Positions 34,441-47,872 of a stretch of 64,000 nt of DNA are shown in pieces. A model generated the notes under the pieces. It did no database searches. It saw only the letters and a program-made list of their open reading frames with translations, and was not told where the DNA came from. The stretch comes from Cheiracanthium punctorium. Its lineage: Eukaryota; Arthropoda; Arachnida; Araneae; Cheiracanthiidae. The DNA lies in NCBI GenBank assembly GCA_038373885.1, contig JAWZYV010016594.1, positions 1 through 64,000 of the forward strand, given 5' to 3'. Every line of letters starts with the position of its first letter. The first letter of the stretch is position 1. The translations under genes were made by a program, and so were the position numbers.

Positions 34441-35879
34441 AGTTTTTGTATTTTCTTGGAAGCGTAACCTAGGATTCACGATGAATTAAAATAGAAGCAG
34501 GCATATCAAATTTATATGTAACGAATTTGATTTGCTTTTGCGTAGCTGTCAATGAAGACGCCAAATCAGATTTCAGCAATGCTTATAAAAACGAAACTTT
34601 TCGATAATCAAGACTTAGGTCTTCAGAATTGTGTATATGGGGCATTCTACGGCAGTAAAAGAGCTGAAGATGATTTTTTTATGACTTAATAGTTAAAAAT
34701 AAAGTTAATGCAATTTTTTCAGCATTATAGCATGCGTGATAGGATTATACATTTTTCTTTTCAAATATACCTAGTTAAATACTTGCCATTTAGTCATGTA
34801 AGAGCTGTTCCTGACTTAAATTCTGTTAACTGAAATGTTACGTTAGGCACGTGAAATATGTTACTTGTTACATTAGTCACACCAAAAGTAATCAGTATTT
34901 TCCGAAAATTCAAAATAAAACTATTATGTCCTTCGTAATGTCCTTATGATACGTAATTGCAAAATTCAAACATTTATGTTTTAGTTTTAAATTAATACAC
35001 CATTGAAAGCATTTTCATTTTTAGTTACAAATACGATTTTAGTCACATTGAAATTTCGCAATATCTTTATTTGCCTGTTTTATGTGATATATTATTTTGT
35101 ATTTGCTCAAAAAGCATTAATTTGTGTTATTCATTGCATCTGTTATCGTTCCTTTTCGCGATACTATATTTTTCTTTTAATACCTTTACAATTTTAAAAA
35201 ACGATGAGAATATAATTGTGTTCAGTTTCATTATATACTGGTATTTTTTTTTTAAACGGAACCTCTTTTTTAAGTGATTAGAGTATATAGGGAATTGCTT
35301 TAGCACTAACTAAATTTTTTTTCGTGTTTTAAGACGCTGCGCGGTATCATTTATTTATTGCCGCAGATTGTATTAAGACTAAATAATGTATATTAAGCAC
35401 TTAACAATGCACATTTTTCTACCAAAGGCACATTTATTTTTTACTTTATCTCCATGAATAAATAAATTTGTAGTTTTTTTTTCTTTTTAACTAAAATTAA
35501 ATGTTCTTGTTTTTCAGAGATTAATCCTATTAAATGCGTCATAAATTCAATGTTTTGAGCTAAGTCTTAGCAATTTAAGACTCACGTGTTTCTTAATTGC
35601 ATAAATTAGTTTACACGAGCAGCGTTTTCAAAAGAGATCAACTTTAGAGTACTGAAATCATTCACTATATAAGACTGAAATATTTAAAGGATTGCATGAT
35701 AAAATTAAAAGGATTTATAAGTAATTATTTTTTTTAATGCAGGAAGTGAATAGGAATCTTCGTTTAGTGTAAGTGACGTAGTAATATTTTATGTACATTG
35801 CATATGCAATCAATAAATGGTTTTAAATATTTATTTGTGATGTGTTAAGGCAAAAGTACACGAGGTATACTTGTGTAGT

Positions 35880-36020
35880 GGAAATCTGGGTGCCTTGGGT
35901 GGAGGACTTTTTAAGGAGTTCTACCGCATATACACGTTATATCCGGAGAAAATCGCCCAAAACTCAGCCCGTTACAGCCTGCGGTAAGCTAGAACATTCA
36001 CACTTCAGCTGTCGACCGTG
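35880..36020 (-). repeat. SINE family H copy
   Basis: GGACTTTTTAAGGAGTTCTA, then ATCCGGAGAAAATCGCCC and CACTTCAGCTGTCGACCGTG, match in order the minus-strand copies at 49115 and 62881. Confidence 0.6.
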
Positions 36021-36199
36021 TTCAGTATATATTTATTTGAACTAAAACAGTTTAAATCTTGTTCTAAGTGGTACGACATTAATAAATGACAGTCGTTCTC
36101 TGAATTCAGTTTGAGTACTGCGACTGTCTTTCTGCATTAAAACTTTTAAGAAACTATTATTTGGTCATTTTTAACCGTTATAACATGAAACTTATTTTT

Positions 36200-36217
36200 G
36201 GGAGGGGGAGGGTGGGG
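36200..36217 (+). other. Canonical G-quadruplex motif
   Basis: Four runs of three to five G are separated by single bases (GGGAGGGGGAGGGTGGGG). Such one-base loops form very stable quadruplexes in vitro. Confidence 0.85.
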
Positions 36218-37384
36218 TGGCATGTAAATTTATTAGCTTTGTTTGAACTGACTGAGAGGATGTACCAATAGCTTCAGTAATTTGTTTATAAATGTTTGAA
36301 TCAAAGTTAACCTACATAATTTAAACATTTTTAAGTAGAAGAATATAACTACAAACAATAGTGTAAAAATTAAGGGTACATTTATCATCTTCCAATTTGT
36401 AATTTCAAAAATTACACTATCTGAAATGTAATTTAATTCATTTTTTTAGACATTTTTGAGTTCTTAAACAATGACAAGCTGTGTTTTCCAAAAGTATGAT
36501 TTTGAAGTAATAATTTATAAAAAACTGCTTTTTTAAGAGTGACTTTCTGGAAATGTAACGTGTTCATAATTAATGATTGTAATTATAATTATTTTAAATG
36601 TCGTTTTACTCTGTTAAACATTTTAAACTGCAATATAATTAATCTTAAATTAAAAAGATAAAATACACTTTTAATTAGTTTCCCAAAATGTGTTTAAGGA
36701 TACGATTGTATGATATCATTTTATTTCTGCTCAAATAATTATTATTAAGTGAAAATAATTTTTAAATGAATTCCAAATATACAGCGTACTGTGGAATTCT
36801 CCAGAGTGCAGCAACGGCAAATCGCAGGAGATATCGACGCAAAAGTATGTCACGAACGAAAAATAGTCTCATTAATTTATAATATGTGTTGCTCGCAGAC
36901 TAAAAGTCCTGTTGGTTTCAAACAACAAAATATAAAGAAGTTAGAGTAAAAGACGATTTATTATAATAATCATAAAGATTGTTTTTTTCTCTAAATTTGA
37001 CTTCTTTTTACTTATATTTATTAAAATGAAGTATGAAAGTATTTCATTTATTTGCTGAAATAAAGTAATTAAAAATTACTTTGATCAATTTTTATAACGA
37101 TAAATTGTATCAGTTTGCACTGATATATAATACTTTTACTGAAAATAATTTTACAGTGTATTTAAGAAATTTTGCTGTGCGTGACTAACCGCACGCGAAG
37201 GTAATATTTTTTTTTATAATTTCGCAATATTGTAACAAAATTTAATGTAACGACGAGTTCGTTTTTTGAGTAATAGTTACAGTGATGAATTTAGTACAAA
37301 AGGTAATTCGGATAAATACTGTTAAACATAAATGAACACTATAATGTCATTTGTATTATAGATTATATAATAAATATCCTGCGC

Positions 37385-37560
37385 TCACGTGATGTAGTGG
37401 CAAAAAAAATCATTCTATCGCACTTTGGGTCTGGGTTAGATATCCGGCTTGGTCTTGGATGTTAACTTGCCCATCCCTTCATAGAGGGTAATGTTGGCCG
37501 CCCATTGTGTTGGCCGCCTTATTGTTGGCCTCCCATAATAAAATGGCCGGAAATTCAGAG
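37385..37560 (+). mobile_element. SINE family G copy
   Basis: It has a tRNA-like head with a B-box-like GGGTTAGATATCC, then CCCATCCCTTCATAGAGGGT, a threefold TGTTGGCCGCC-type stretch and CCCATAATAAAATGGCCGG, matching the order seen on the minus strand at 57035-57265. Confidence 0.65.
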
Positions 37561-38059
37561 GAAGGATTCTTTTAGTGTACGGGACAGCTTTATGATACTT
37601 AATTTCCATTGTAAAAGTCTATGAACAGCTATAGGAAAAATTTAAAAAGTATTGCTAAATTTACATTTATGCGTTTCAATGAAAATCCCATCTTTATTTA
37701 AAGCAACGTTGGAACTCGACGTTTAATTCTATAGAATATTTTAAATTAAATAAGAAGTCTGAAGATATGAGAAGTTTTCTGTCTGAAGTGAGAAAAATCT
37801 TTATTGTCATCTCATATTCTTAAGCATAGCATGTAAGCTAGGTAATTAAAGATCTGAACACATTAACTGAATTTCTGTTCCACTAAGCTTTTTTTAAAGC
37901 AGTTCATCGATAAGAAATTGATTAGAATTGAAGACTTATATTACAATAAGAATATTTAGTTTATGCAGAATTCTTAAAAATATCGTCGCTTATTTCATTT
38001 CTTATCTCTTCTTTCTGATCAAAGAAAAAATCTGAAGTCAGCGTAAACTTAGTTAAAAA

Positions 38060-38620
38060 TTTATCGATTCATTTTCAAAAACTTTGCAAGTATACCTTGT
38101 AAAAAAAATTGATTTTTCCTTTTCTCAGTTCCAATTTTATAAGTTTTTAAAAATCTCTTTGAATTTTGTTGTGAATTATTTTATAACATGACACATCACC
38201 ATTTCCTTAATCGTCTTCCAGTTGATTGTTCAAAAATGAACAATAAAAAATTCTTTATTCGTTTCACACATCAGTAATCTTGTAAAATTTATCGTAAATT
38301 TAATGTTTCGTCGAATATCAAAGTAATTTAAGAGAACTCAATCCTTTAATTACAGAAATTATTTCGTCCTTGAGTTTCTATTACAAAAGATCTACTTAAG
38401 ATGTCAAGGAAACTCTGTTTACAGGGTGTAAAGAAACAACAACATTTATAACGACATGTAGTGAACTTCCTAAAAACTACACATGGTACATTTTCAACAA
38501 CTAAAGAAAAATAAAAAGCTTCATTTACAAAATGCGATTATTTAACACCTTGTTTAAAATTCATCCGCTGGTTGGTGTTTTACAGTACATAAATAAACGA
38601 TTTTTTTTGCAGTTTTTATT
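38060..38620. repeat. Old segmental duplication, unit 3
   Basis: Collinear with 32100-32650: ATCGTAAATTTAATGTT, TTTAATTACAGAAATTATTT, GAGTTTC and ACAGGGTGTAAAGAAA occur in the same order. A fourth, shorter relative lies at 39420-39520. Confidence 0.5.
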
Positions 38621-40209
38621 ACAAAAAATCAAATAAAAAATAACTGAAATTTATTGTCTCATAATTTTGTTAGTAAACGCGTAAAGCATTTGAAATAGCC
38701 GGGGGGAAAAAATGAAATATATATTTTTTCATCTTTAAACTATTTTATCGTTAAAAAGTACACTGTTATATATTCATAAACATTAAATGTATTCACATAT
38801 TTGTTAAATAAAAAAACGAAATAAATAAAAGAAAAAGTTTAAAAACACTTCGGATTGAATTACTAGCGTGTAATGCTAAGTTTAGATTTTGTCATATTTC
38901 TGCAGCATCATTAAGTTAATTGAAATATGCGCTAGAATTTGAAATATCAGTTTTATGAACATTTACTGGGTCATACAAAATTATCTTGAATATATATTGC
39001 ACCAAGGTATGGTTTCTTCGTAAAAGAAAAAGAAAAACAGCTGAGAAAGTATTCCAATTACATTCTAAAAGTAAGAAAACTTTCTACGTGAGTTTTCAAG
39101 GATTTTTCGAATTTTTCTTCGGTGACATCATAAAATTTAAATGCAGCAGTTCATTCCACGAATTTAACTGACTTACTTGGGTGGATAGAATACTTTTTGA
39201 GTACTTCCCTGAAAAATATATAGCAAAATAAACACTACGGTTCGCTTTTAAGTGCGTTTTATAAACTATATTTGCTCCTCAAGATCCAGTAAAATTGATC
39301 AATCCTGGTATAAACTGCCCTACTTAGCACTTAAATCGCTCACGTTTTTCGGCCAAAATTACTTAAAGTTCCTGCTTTGCAAAAGTTCACGATTCTTTTT
39401 TTTTATCTTAAAAAATTACCTCTTTTAAATGCGTCATTTATTTAATGTCGTTTAGTAAACTTTCGTAATTTAAGAATTATCGTTCTTTAACTGCATGAAT
39501 TATTTTGATTGGGTTGCACTTTATAAGTAGATAGACTCTGGAGCTTCTGGCCCTTTCTCTTTATAGCCCTTAAAAATGCAAACGGTTTTACAAGATAAGT
39601 TCGAAGAATTTAAAATGAATTGACTTCGTTAAATTTAGTAAATTCTAAGAAAATTTTATTATCTGCTAAAAGTAATTATAGTAATAGTATTAAAGCATAA
39701 AAATTATCTGTAAATTAAGTTGTAAATAATATTTTTTTACGTAAGTTAGTAAAAGTTATTCTATTTCCTAATCAATAATTATAAAAAATAAGATTAGATA
39801 AATATGTTTTTTTGCTCTTCCCTTTTAAATATTTTTACATTGCAAAATTATTGTACATTTTCCTCAGTGTTATATGAATCCGTCTTATATGAACCCTTGT
39901 TATAGGGGACCTACTATACATCATTTCTCTTGCCAAAAGTTCGTTACATTCAAACCGTCAAACTGTTGTGTTGCATCACTAAAGAGCGTTATAATCTAAA
40001 AAAAATTTTGCTTGGGTGAAGGCATAACTGGAGTTCTCCTAAACTACTCTGTCCGGTGGGAAATGATTCATGCGACCTCTCTTTTGCTATTTTTATGAAA
40101 AAGTTTTTTACTTTCCGAACATGTACTAAGGAAAATATTGTAATCATGAAAAAATTCGACTTCAATATTTTGGGTGTATTTACACGTTTTGAGGTCTCCT
40201 GAATTCATT

Positions 40210-40510
40210 TATGCTATTTTTACGAGATGTATGTATGTATGTATGTGTGTGTGTATGTTTGTGTGTATGTGAGTGAACACGGTAGCTCCTAAACGGTACA
40301 TTAGATTGAACTCAAATTGGCTATATATGTTATGAAACACCGTCGCAAGACCGGTATTGATTTTGGTGTGAATAGGACTTACAGTTTTTCTACAGGACTA
40401 CGACAAAGATTTCTTTTACATTATGGCCTATGGGGAGAAATTCTTGAAAGTGCGCTAACATTTAAACGGCCAATTCGATTGAGCTTCAATTTGGTATATA
40501 TATTTGAATT
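40210..40510. repeat. TATG/TGTG microsatellite with duplicated flank
   Basis: A GTAT/GTGT repeat at about 40228-40272 is followed by CTCCTAAACGGTACATTAGATTG and, about 180 bp later, a diverged second copy (TTAAACGGCCAATTCGATTG), each leading into CAAWTTGGYWTATATAT. Confidence 0.65.
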
Positions 40511-42304
40511 ATTCATCGATTAAAATTCATTTAAATGCTTGGTAATGATATTAATCGTAAGTGTTCGGAAAGTTGAGTGGAGTCACTCCAGATTTTTTTT
40601 TCTTGTATCGTGATATAAAAAATACGCTTTTGAAAATCACAGTTTACAATCAGAAACAATGTCATAATGAAAAATCCTGAGGCTTTCCCACTTAAATATA
40701 CTTTAAGGTTCATTCTGGATACACTAAGACCCCTTAGCAATGAAGCCCTCTCCAACCCCTTACAGGTGTGCGAAATTAATCCAGTGGCGCAGCGTAGGTT
40801 TCTCCCATCCGGGGCAGATGCCAAATACGCCGCCCATATATAAACATATAACAGCATAACAAATCATAACCCAAAAAAATGTATTTTGGGCCAAGTTGTA
40901 CCAAGTTGTATTTAGAACTTATTTTCTCTGATTTATAGATGTTTTTATACACATTTATGGTTTTATACAATGCTAAATTATCCAAATTACTAAGAGCACA
41001 CATAGAAATCTTCCAAAGACATATTCCATTTCTTTTTTTTCTCCACCCCCTTTTTTTAATTCTGAACTCTGGTTTAACCTGTTCATTCTTATCCTAGAAA
41101 GTGTAACGCAAAGCTTGTGACTCGTGTTCCTTCTGAGAGCGGGTTCTCGAATACTCTGAGATCCAGGGATTGCGCCACATATATAAAATTCACAGGACAG
41201 GGGTTCTCAGTATGATACTAACTACTTTGCGTCTCTACAAGCATAATATTTTTATTATTATTTGTGAGTACTTATTTAATATCAAAACCTTCTTTTGCTG
41301 GACCGTTTTTCGGAATAAATTAAAAATTACCATACTTTAAATTAAAACAGTTTAATTCAGTGAGAATTATCTATTTTTTAGATATTTTCAGTTCTATTTC
41401 TGAACTTTTGGGATGGAGGGGGTTAGCCCCTTCTGTGGGTGCGTATATGAGATCATTCTTTAAACAAAAATTATCTCTCCTTTCATACAGAAAGAATGTT
41501 TGCACCGGACTATGCGTATTTCATGAGTGCATGGGCTTCCATAACATAGGGCAGATGCCCCCCTAAACGTCGACATTTTAAAAACCTGCTGAACTTTATT
41601 AAATTATTTTAGTACCAATGGCTTACGCAGGAGTGGGCATAGAAATCCCGGATCACTCCCAATTTTTTTTTAAACAATAACTGAAAGTTTCCGTGCCAAA
41701 TATTTTTTTTTTGTTCCAAATAATACTTTAAATGATAAAAATGTGTAAATTCCTTTTCTTTATAAAAATATATTTTTGAAAAGGTGTATTTAAATAATTT
41801 GTTATTTATTACTCATATTTCGATTCTAGCTTAAAAAAAAGAAAAAGTTAAGTTCGGAATCCTGCTTAGGAACCACCCTGAAAAAGAATTATGATTGCAC
41901 CACTATTTAGTACTAAAATGTTAGAAAGCCCGAAATTAGCACCCCTTACTTACGTGCTTCTATTATAGAAATTGCTCCTCTATAAATACAGGAACACCCC
42001 CTTTCTACCGCGCCAAAAAATAAAAAAGTTCATCAACGCATAAGAACATACTATATACCGGATCTTATCCCCGCATTGTACGACCCATATCAATAAAGCA
42101 GCAGATACTGTATCTATCTCCGTAACTGATATTGCGTCTGATCAGTAACGATAACGAAACATACATACGGATACTGTCAAACCTCATCTAAACGATACCA
42201 TTCCGCTCGGCACAAACGAAATGCAACCGCTTTACTAGCGCGCCTCTACACTACAAAACATACATACATACTACACTACGAAACATACTACAGCGCAATG
42301 AAGC

Positions 42305-42440
42305 ATACTACTGATCGAATGCCGAAACTCATTTTCCCCTTTAAACAGCCAGCCTTTATAATACTTCCGGTATCTAGTAACGGAACGAAACATACTACTA
42401 CTTAAATACCGAAACTCATTTTCTCCCTCCGGCAGTCTTG
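42305..42440. repeat. Diverged tandem duplication
   Basis: CATACTACTGATCGAATGCC and CATACTACTACTTAAATACC both continue as GAAACTCATTTTC, about 82 bp apart. Confidence 0.7.
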
Positions 42441-43079
42441 TATTCGAACTGCGAAGCTGGTCAATCCGAATGTAGTAACGATTCATATTCGAAAGTAGCA
42501 ATTCGTTACTTCAAATCTGAGTGATTATCCACATCTCAGTAACGAATACACACGGTTTGAAAGAGCTCTACTAGTCTACAACCACATTCTTAATTTTTCT
42601 GTACAAACTCCCATTTCCACTTAAACCTGCCTGCTGAGTTTGATTCCTTTCGTAAGTCATTACTCTTGAATGCCATGATGATTTTTAAGCGTTTGTAAGT
42701 CTTCTCCAAATGATTTTCGTGGCGTTTTTCCAAAGCTGTACAAAAGCTATTTCCTAGTCTACTAATTAATATGAACATTATATTCTAGCTGATTATGACA
42801 TTGAGGAAACATGAACCTTCGAAGTCAAAAAAGTGTTTGTTTTATAAGCGTTCAGATAACACGCGAACAACTTCGGATCAAAAACCTAATTCAAGTTGAA
42901 ATTTTTTCAGTGAGCTAAAATATTTGTAATTCATTATTTGAATGAAGTACAACGCTTGACTTTGATTGCTGTTTATTTGTTAATTAAAAATATTCTTAGT
43001 TAAAATAATGCATACAGGAAAAAAATTAGATATTTTATATGTTAACCACGTGAAAAAAATGATATTTTGAACATCTGCT

Positions 43080-43520
43080 TCTGCCACCTAGATACAGAAA
43101 GCCTGAGCGCTGAAGCTTTGACGCCATCATTAGGCCTTCAAGTAATGACGTCACCACACTTTCATTCTCATAAAGTAAAACTATTTCAGATTTCTGGTGA
43201 ATGCTACAAATATTAAAAAGTATCTTAAGTGAAAGATAAAAATTAAAATACGTTCGTGACACAAAACAATTCATTGTGATCTTTTCCCTTATTACATTAT
43301 ATAATTAGTTACAGTTAAAAACTGCTCTTTTTTGTAAAATTAATTTTTCTATCTCAATTCAATAAAATGTTGTTATAAGAGAGTAAATTCACCAGAAATT
43401 TCGAATAGTTTTACATTATGAAACATAATCTGTGATGACGTCATCTTTAGAAGGCCAACTGATGACGTAGAGGCTTGGTGACGTAGCAGTGGTTAGGCTT
43501 TCTATGTCTAGGAGGCAGTG
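43080..43520. mobile_element. Family C MITE, copy 1
   Basis: The ends CCTAGATACAGAAAGCC and the complement of GGCTTTCTATGTCTAGG are inverted. Inner arms carry TTTGACGCCATCATTAGG and GATGACGTCATCTTTAGAAG. The interior is A+T-rich and shared with the other C copies (CTGGTGAATGCTACAAATATT). No coding capacity. Confidence 0.8.
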
Positions 43521-45043
43521 CTTCTGCGCAGGTGCTGAGTTGAGTAGATGATACGTGCATGTATATATTTACTACTAAACGAACGAACACAGCGTAAACA
43601 TTCACAAATACGAAAATCAACAAAGCAGGTGTACAGATAGGTATGTATTTTTAGTGCCTACTTAAGTGGTAAAATACGACAAACCAGCCTTAGTACTAAA
43701 TGTTTCTCATCGAATGCATTATAAGATAAGCATTTACCAAAACATCAGTTCTGGTATCACAAATCATTCGAACTCTGTGATAATCGCTTATCGTTAGTAT
43801 TCCCACACTGTTAGCATGTCATATGAAACAAAAGAGATCAATGAAATGAAAGATTGAATTGTCACTTCCGTGATTAAAATGTTATTAACCAAATTATTTT
43901 GATAAGGGTTAGTAGTCACATTATAACGATGTGAATTCCTATTGTTTCACTATATTTAAAATCCAGTTTGACTTATTTTTAGATGTTGTAACTTTGGCTG
44001 TCATTGCACGCATTAATTAGTAAGAATTTCCTCTTTTCGTTCGAGTGTAGGATATCCGATTACCATTAATATATTTTACCTTCTTATACGAGATTAAATT
44101 TTATAGGGTAATCTTTAAACTCAAAATTTTAACAGAAATAGCAGATACCGAGGTTTTTTTTTTTTAATTTCTTAAAACTTGTAAAATATAAACACTGGAA
44201 AAATATAAAATATTACTAAACAAATTACCGAGGTCTTATACTATAAACAAAATTCTGCCAATTTTATAAAATATTGAATGAAGCACACATCAAATATTGA
44301 AAAAAAAATACATTTAAAATTCTAAGATAATAAATCCTGAAGATCTAAATCTGACTGAATTATTTCAGATTTAGAAAGTCAAAAAGATATTAACGTTGAG
44401 CTCTAGGCTATTATGAGATCTTTTTCAGTGCTTGTCATAAAACAAAACTTATTCTCATAGAATAATTAATTTCACCAAGCAGATTTCTGCATTTGAACTG
44501 AAATGAAACTACCGTCCGGCATTTCATTTTTTTAATACTTCCCCAAAGAGCAATTTCCGTCAATACATTACGAAAGAGGGAAAAAATGGTACACTGCAAC
44601 AAACTCTTTTTCTAACGAAATCTTTGTCGAATAAACAAGATAAAATCTCTAGAATTGGCGCAAATAAAGCACGGGAAATTTAACTCGGCAAATTGTTTCT
44701 GTCCGTTTCGTTAGTTCGTGATTTAGAGAGTAGAAAATATTTTAATGTTTTCGTTCAAATATTCCACACATCATCTCTTATCACAGTTGTCATTAAGTAG
44801 TTTAGTGGAGTAAAAAGTCTTATTAGGGAAAAGAATGAAATTGAAAGAAAGAAACTGTTTTAAATATCATAAATTAAAAAACTATATCTCTGCACGTATG
44901 AAAGTATTTTATTCCATGATTGAGAGCCCTTTTGAACACCATAGATATTTTTACTTAGCGTTAAAAGCTACATGAAAAACCTAAATTAACGTAACGTAAT
45001 GTAAAGTGGAACATTTTTTGGAACACCTGAGGAGAAGCCTCTT
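43521..45043. other. A+T-rich stretch, possible exon boundary only
   Basis: TATATATTTA at 43561 is followed about 80 bp later by the donor-like AGATAG|GTATGT near 43641, a weak hint of a first exon. Otherwise nothing recognised. Confidence 0.4.
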
Positions 45044-45477
45044 ATCAACGCCTCCTGCATATAGAAAGCCTTACAACTCCTACGTCATTAACCTTTGACG
45101 TCATCATTTGGCCTACAGTTGAAAGTTTTCCAATAACAAAATAACACTATTAAAAATTTCTGATAAATACTACAAATATTAGAAAATATCCTATATTAAA
45201 CAATAAAATTAAAATATCTTTCTCATACAAAATTATTCAGTATGATCTATTTCCTTATCACATTATCTAATTAGTTATGGTTAAAAACTGCAATTTGTCG
45301 TAAAATTACATTTTTTATATCAAATTATTAAAATATTGCCAATCATGGGTAAATTCAGCAGAAATTTATAATAGCTTTATTTTGTCACAATCAAACTTTT
45401 AGATGCAGGCCAAATGATGACGTCAAAGCTTGGTGACGTAGAAGTTGTAAGGCTTTCTACATGTAGGAGGTGTTGAT
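45044..45477. mobile_element. Family C MITE, copy 2
   Basis: The ends ATCAACGCCTCCTGCATATA and the complement of TACATGTAGGAGGTGTTGAT match closely. Arms contain CTTTGACGTCATCATTTGG and CCAAATGATGACGTCAAAG, both holding the full TGACGTCA palindrome. TCTTA on both sides could be a short target duplication. Confidence 0.85.
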
Positions 45478-45542
45478 CTTATACACAGTACATAGCAAGC
45501 GGAAGTCACAACTGTCACCTCATAGATACCATATCCGTTAGA

Positions 45543-45871
45543 TAGATGCCAACTCTCGTGGTTTTTTCCAGGAGATTTACCATCACAATTTTTAAACAGT
45601 GTTGTTCTGCGTTAAGTTGTTTGCCTTACCTTATGTATAAGCTGCTAATTAAAAATTAATGGTGGGAAATCTCCCGAAAAAAACGAGAGCATAGCTGCCA
45701 ACTCTTCTGATTTTATCGGAAGATTTTCCACCACTAATTTTTACTAAACAATTCAAAGTTAAAATAAGTCCAAATTTTTAATGCAAAATAAAACTGCTTA
45801 AAAATTGTGGTGGACAATCTTCCGATAAAATTGGAAGAGTTGGCAGCTATGCGAGAGAGTTGGTAGCTCTG
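45543..45871. mobile_element. Family A MITE, host copy split by another family A copy
   Basis: The left arm (TAGATGCCAACTCTCGTGG) and right arm (AACGAGAG, then AGAGTTGGTAGCTCTG after the interruption) pair. The second copy sits within the right terminal repeat at 45690-45851. Confidence 0.8.
45690..45851. mobile_element. Family A MITE nested in a family A copy
   Basis: The ends CATAGCTGCCAACTCTTCTG and their exact-type complement, flanked by CGAGAG on both sides (45684-45689 and 45852-45857). The arms read TTTTATCGGAAGATTTTCCA on the left and its near-mirror on the right. Confidence 0.9.
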
Positions 45872-45879
45872 GGTAACAG

Positions 45880-46041
45880 CACAGCTGCCAACTCTTCCGG
45901 TTTTTCCGGAAGATTTTCCACCTTTAATTTTTACTTACGGATTTAAGCTTAAAATAAGTCCAAAATTTTATTGTAAAATAAAACTGTGTGAAGATAGTGG
46001 TGAAAAATCTTCCGTAAAAACCGGAAGAGTTGGCAGCTATG
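45880..46041. mobile_element. Family A MITE
   Basis: Flanked by a 7-bp duplication GTAACAG (45873-45879, 46042-46048). The arms read CAACTCTTCCGGTTTTTCCG on the left, and the right complement gives CCGGTTTTTACGGAAG. Confidence 0.9.
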
Positions 46042-46048
46042 GTAACAG

Positions 46049-46741
46049 GTAAGTACAGTAAACGTAAGATGTTTAGTCTTCAAACTAACGATCTCTAAGG
46101 TATTTTTCTATTCTGAAGCTCACTATCATAAAGAGCATAAAATACTTAGAAAGTTGATGCTCACTTAGAAAATGTCACTCATTTACCCGATATAAGCAGA
46201 TGTCTCTGCCACCAGTATGGGACACGGTGCGCACGCAGTACGAAAGTGTGGATTAATTTAAAAGTTGAATAGGCTGTGACATACGTGGACTGGATTTGGC
46301 TTTGAATCTGTGGATGTTAGCATGGAAACATTTCTAACTAGAGCCACCAGTTATCTTACATTCGCTACCAAAAATACCTATGTTGTGATTGCCAAGTGGT
46401 GAAAATCTTAAATTCGGGAAAAACCACAATTTTCAGTCATAAAGGCTAAAATGGATTTAAAGTTTCATCCAATAAAATTTTATTTTTTCAATTTATCATC
46501 AGGGAAACACAAATTTTGAATTTTTATAGTACTGAAAATATTAGATGCTTCCTACTAAAAAATTTGGCCTTAACAGTTTCGAATCAAATTCGCATCTTTC
46601 TAATGATCCATGTACTATGAACGTATTCCTTCAGCCTGCTCGAGTTGATTGGAATTGCTTTTCTACAATTTATTTGTACCCAGGAGAACATTAAAATGTA
46701 TTTCCGTACTTTTATTTTTTTTTTTACATTCCATACACCGG
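46049..46741. other. Unassigned
   Basis: No supported feature in this stretch. Confidence 0.5.
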
Positions 46742-46923
46742 CATAGCTGCCAACTGCTCGGAATATAATTAACCACTTTTTCTGAACAGTATATTTTTAT
46801 AAATGTTTTTTCGACGTACAAACTATGTCACATTATTAACTTAAAACTTTTCTGTATTCTAAGCCCGAAAAATCCTGTTTTAGAAAAGTGATTAGTTATT
46901 TTCCGGAGCAGTGGGCAGCTATG
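46742..46923. mobile_element. Family B MITE
   Basis: The ends CATAGCTGCCAACTGCTCGG and, on the complement of the right end, CATAGCTGCCCACTGCTCCGG. Inner ATAATTAACCACTTTTTCTG. No clear target duplication. Confidence 0.8.
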
Positions 46924-47149
46924 CGCTATTTATTATATTTATTTTTGAGTTTCCGAGCTGGAATTTTCAAATTATCTAACTAGTTTCCCAAACACCATGA
47001 TCTTATAAACGAAATGAAACTCAGATCTAGAAACGCACTTACAACATTTAAAGTTTCACCCAAAACGTTTAATGTTTCACCTGTCATTATTTTTCATTTA
47101 TGAAACACAGACGCGGAATTTGAAAATCACTGAAAACCGTTTGAGAGAT

Positions 47150-47340
47150 CCGCACAAGCAACATCCACACACGAAAAGAATCAATTGACGCCATCACTAA
47201 GACTACAAAAAGCACTACATCAGTTTCATTTTCACAAGGTGAAGCTATTTAAAATTCTCCGTGAGTGCTTCAACTCTTAAAAAATATCTTAAGTTGAAGA
47301 TTAAAATCAAAATACTTTTCCGATACTAAATAATCTGAGC
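47150..47340. repeat. Family C MITE, degraded left half
   Basis: ATTGACGCCATCACTAAGAC, TCAGTTTCATTTTCACAAGG and the following A+T-rich interior align with copy 1 at 43110-43260. The right half is missing. Confidence 0.55.
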
Positions 47341-47872
47341 AAGGAAGACAAATAGCACACTTCCATGGATTATGATTTATTTTCCAGCTTAATAAAGCCC
47401 CCAAAAATTACATACGAATGAGACCTACTCGTGGGTAATGGTGCACTTTCCTGCATAAAGCCATACAGACAAATGTTAAGGCCACATGGATTATAAAACG
47501 CTTTGATATAGCACTTAGCACTTATGTACGTATTCGACATAGGAAAGTGTTTCAGATTCTTGTTATTCCTTTTCTTTTTTTTTCAGAATAAATTTTGCAG
47601 CAGATTCATCTACGTAAGAAACACATTTGTATTCAAACTAAATAATAGAGAACATTTTTCTAAATCTTACACTGGCAGTTTTATTCGTCATGTGCCACAT
47701 CTTTGCACTTACTCTGAAACATGTGCATCTATCGTGATGAAAAAGCCCTACGTAGAATTTAAGGCCTAACCGGAAGTCGATGTAATCACGCAAAATTAAC
47801 GGCATAGCCTACACTTCACAAGCAGTTTTGTTTTATGCAAAATTTGGTAAATAGTTTTATCATGAATTTACG
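47341..47872. other. Possible 3' exon, unsupported
   Basis: A strong acceptor (TTTTCTTTTTTTTTCAG, ending near 47586) precedes 59 open codons that include YTGSFIRHVPHLCTY, ending TAA at about 47769. A similar stretch (TGCCACGTTTTAGTACTCAC) at 51820 suggests an old duplicate rather than a gene. No upstream exon is identifiable. Confidence 0.2.

Larger units (their letters stand above)
34441..37384. other. A+T-rich stretch with duplication unit 2, one SINE H and a G-quadruplex motif
   Basis: Short frames near 35003-35277 are hydrophobic and low in complexity, and are not supported as genes. The segment at about 35520-35770 belongs to the diverged duplication noted at 32100. Confidence 0.5.
37561..43079. 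other. A+T-rich stretch, mostly unassigned
   Basis: It includes duplication units at about 38060-38620 and 39400-39560, a microsatellite-bearing repeat at 40210-40510 and an internal duplication near 42305. No gene is supported. A TATAAATA at 41983 has no other core-promoter partner. Confidence 0.5.

Noticed and set aside
41980..41995. TATAAATA as a promoter
   Set aside because: No initiator, leader or open frame follows, and such words are expected in A+T-rich DNA.
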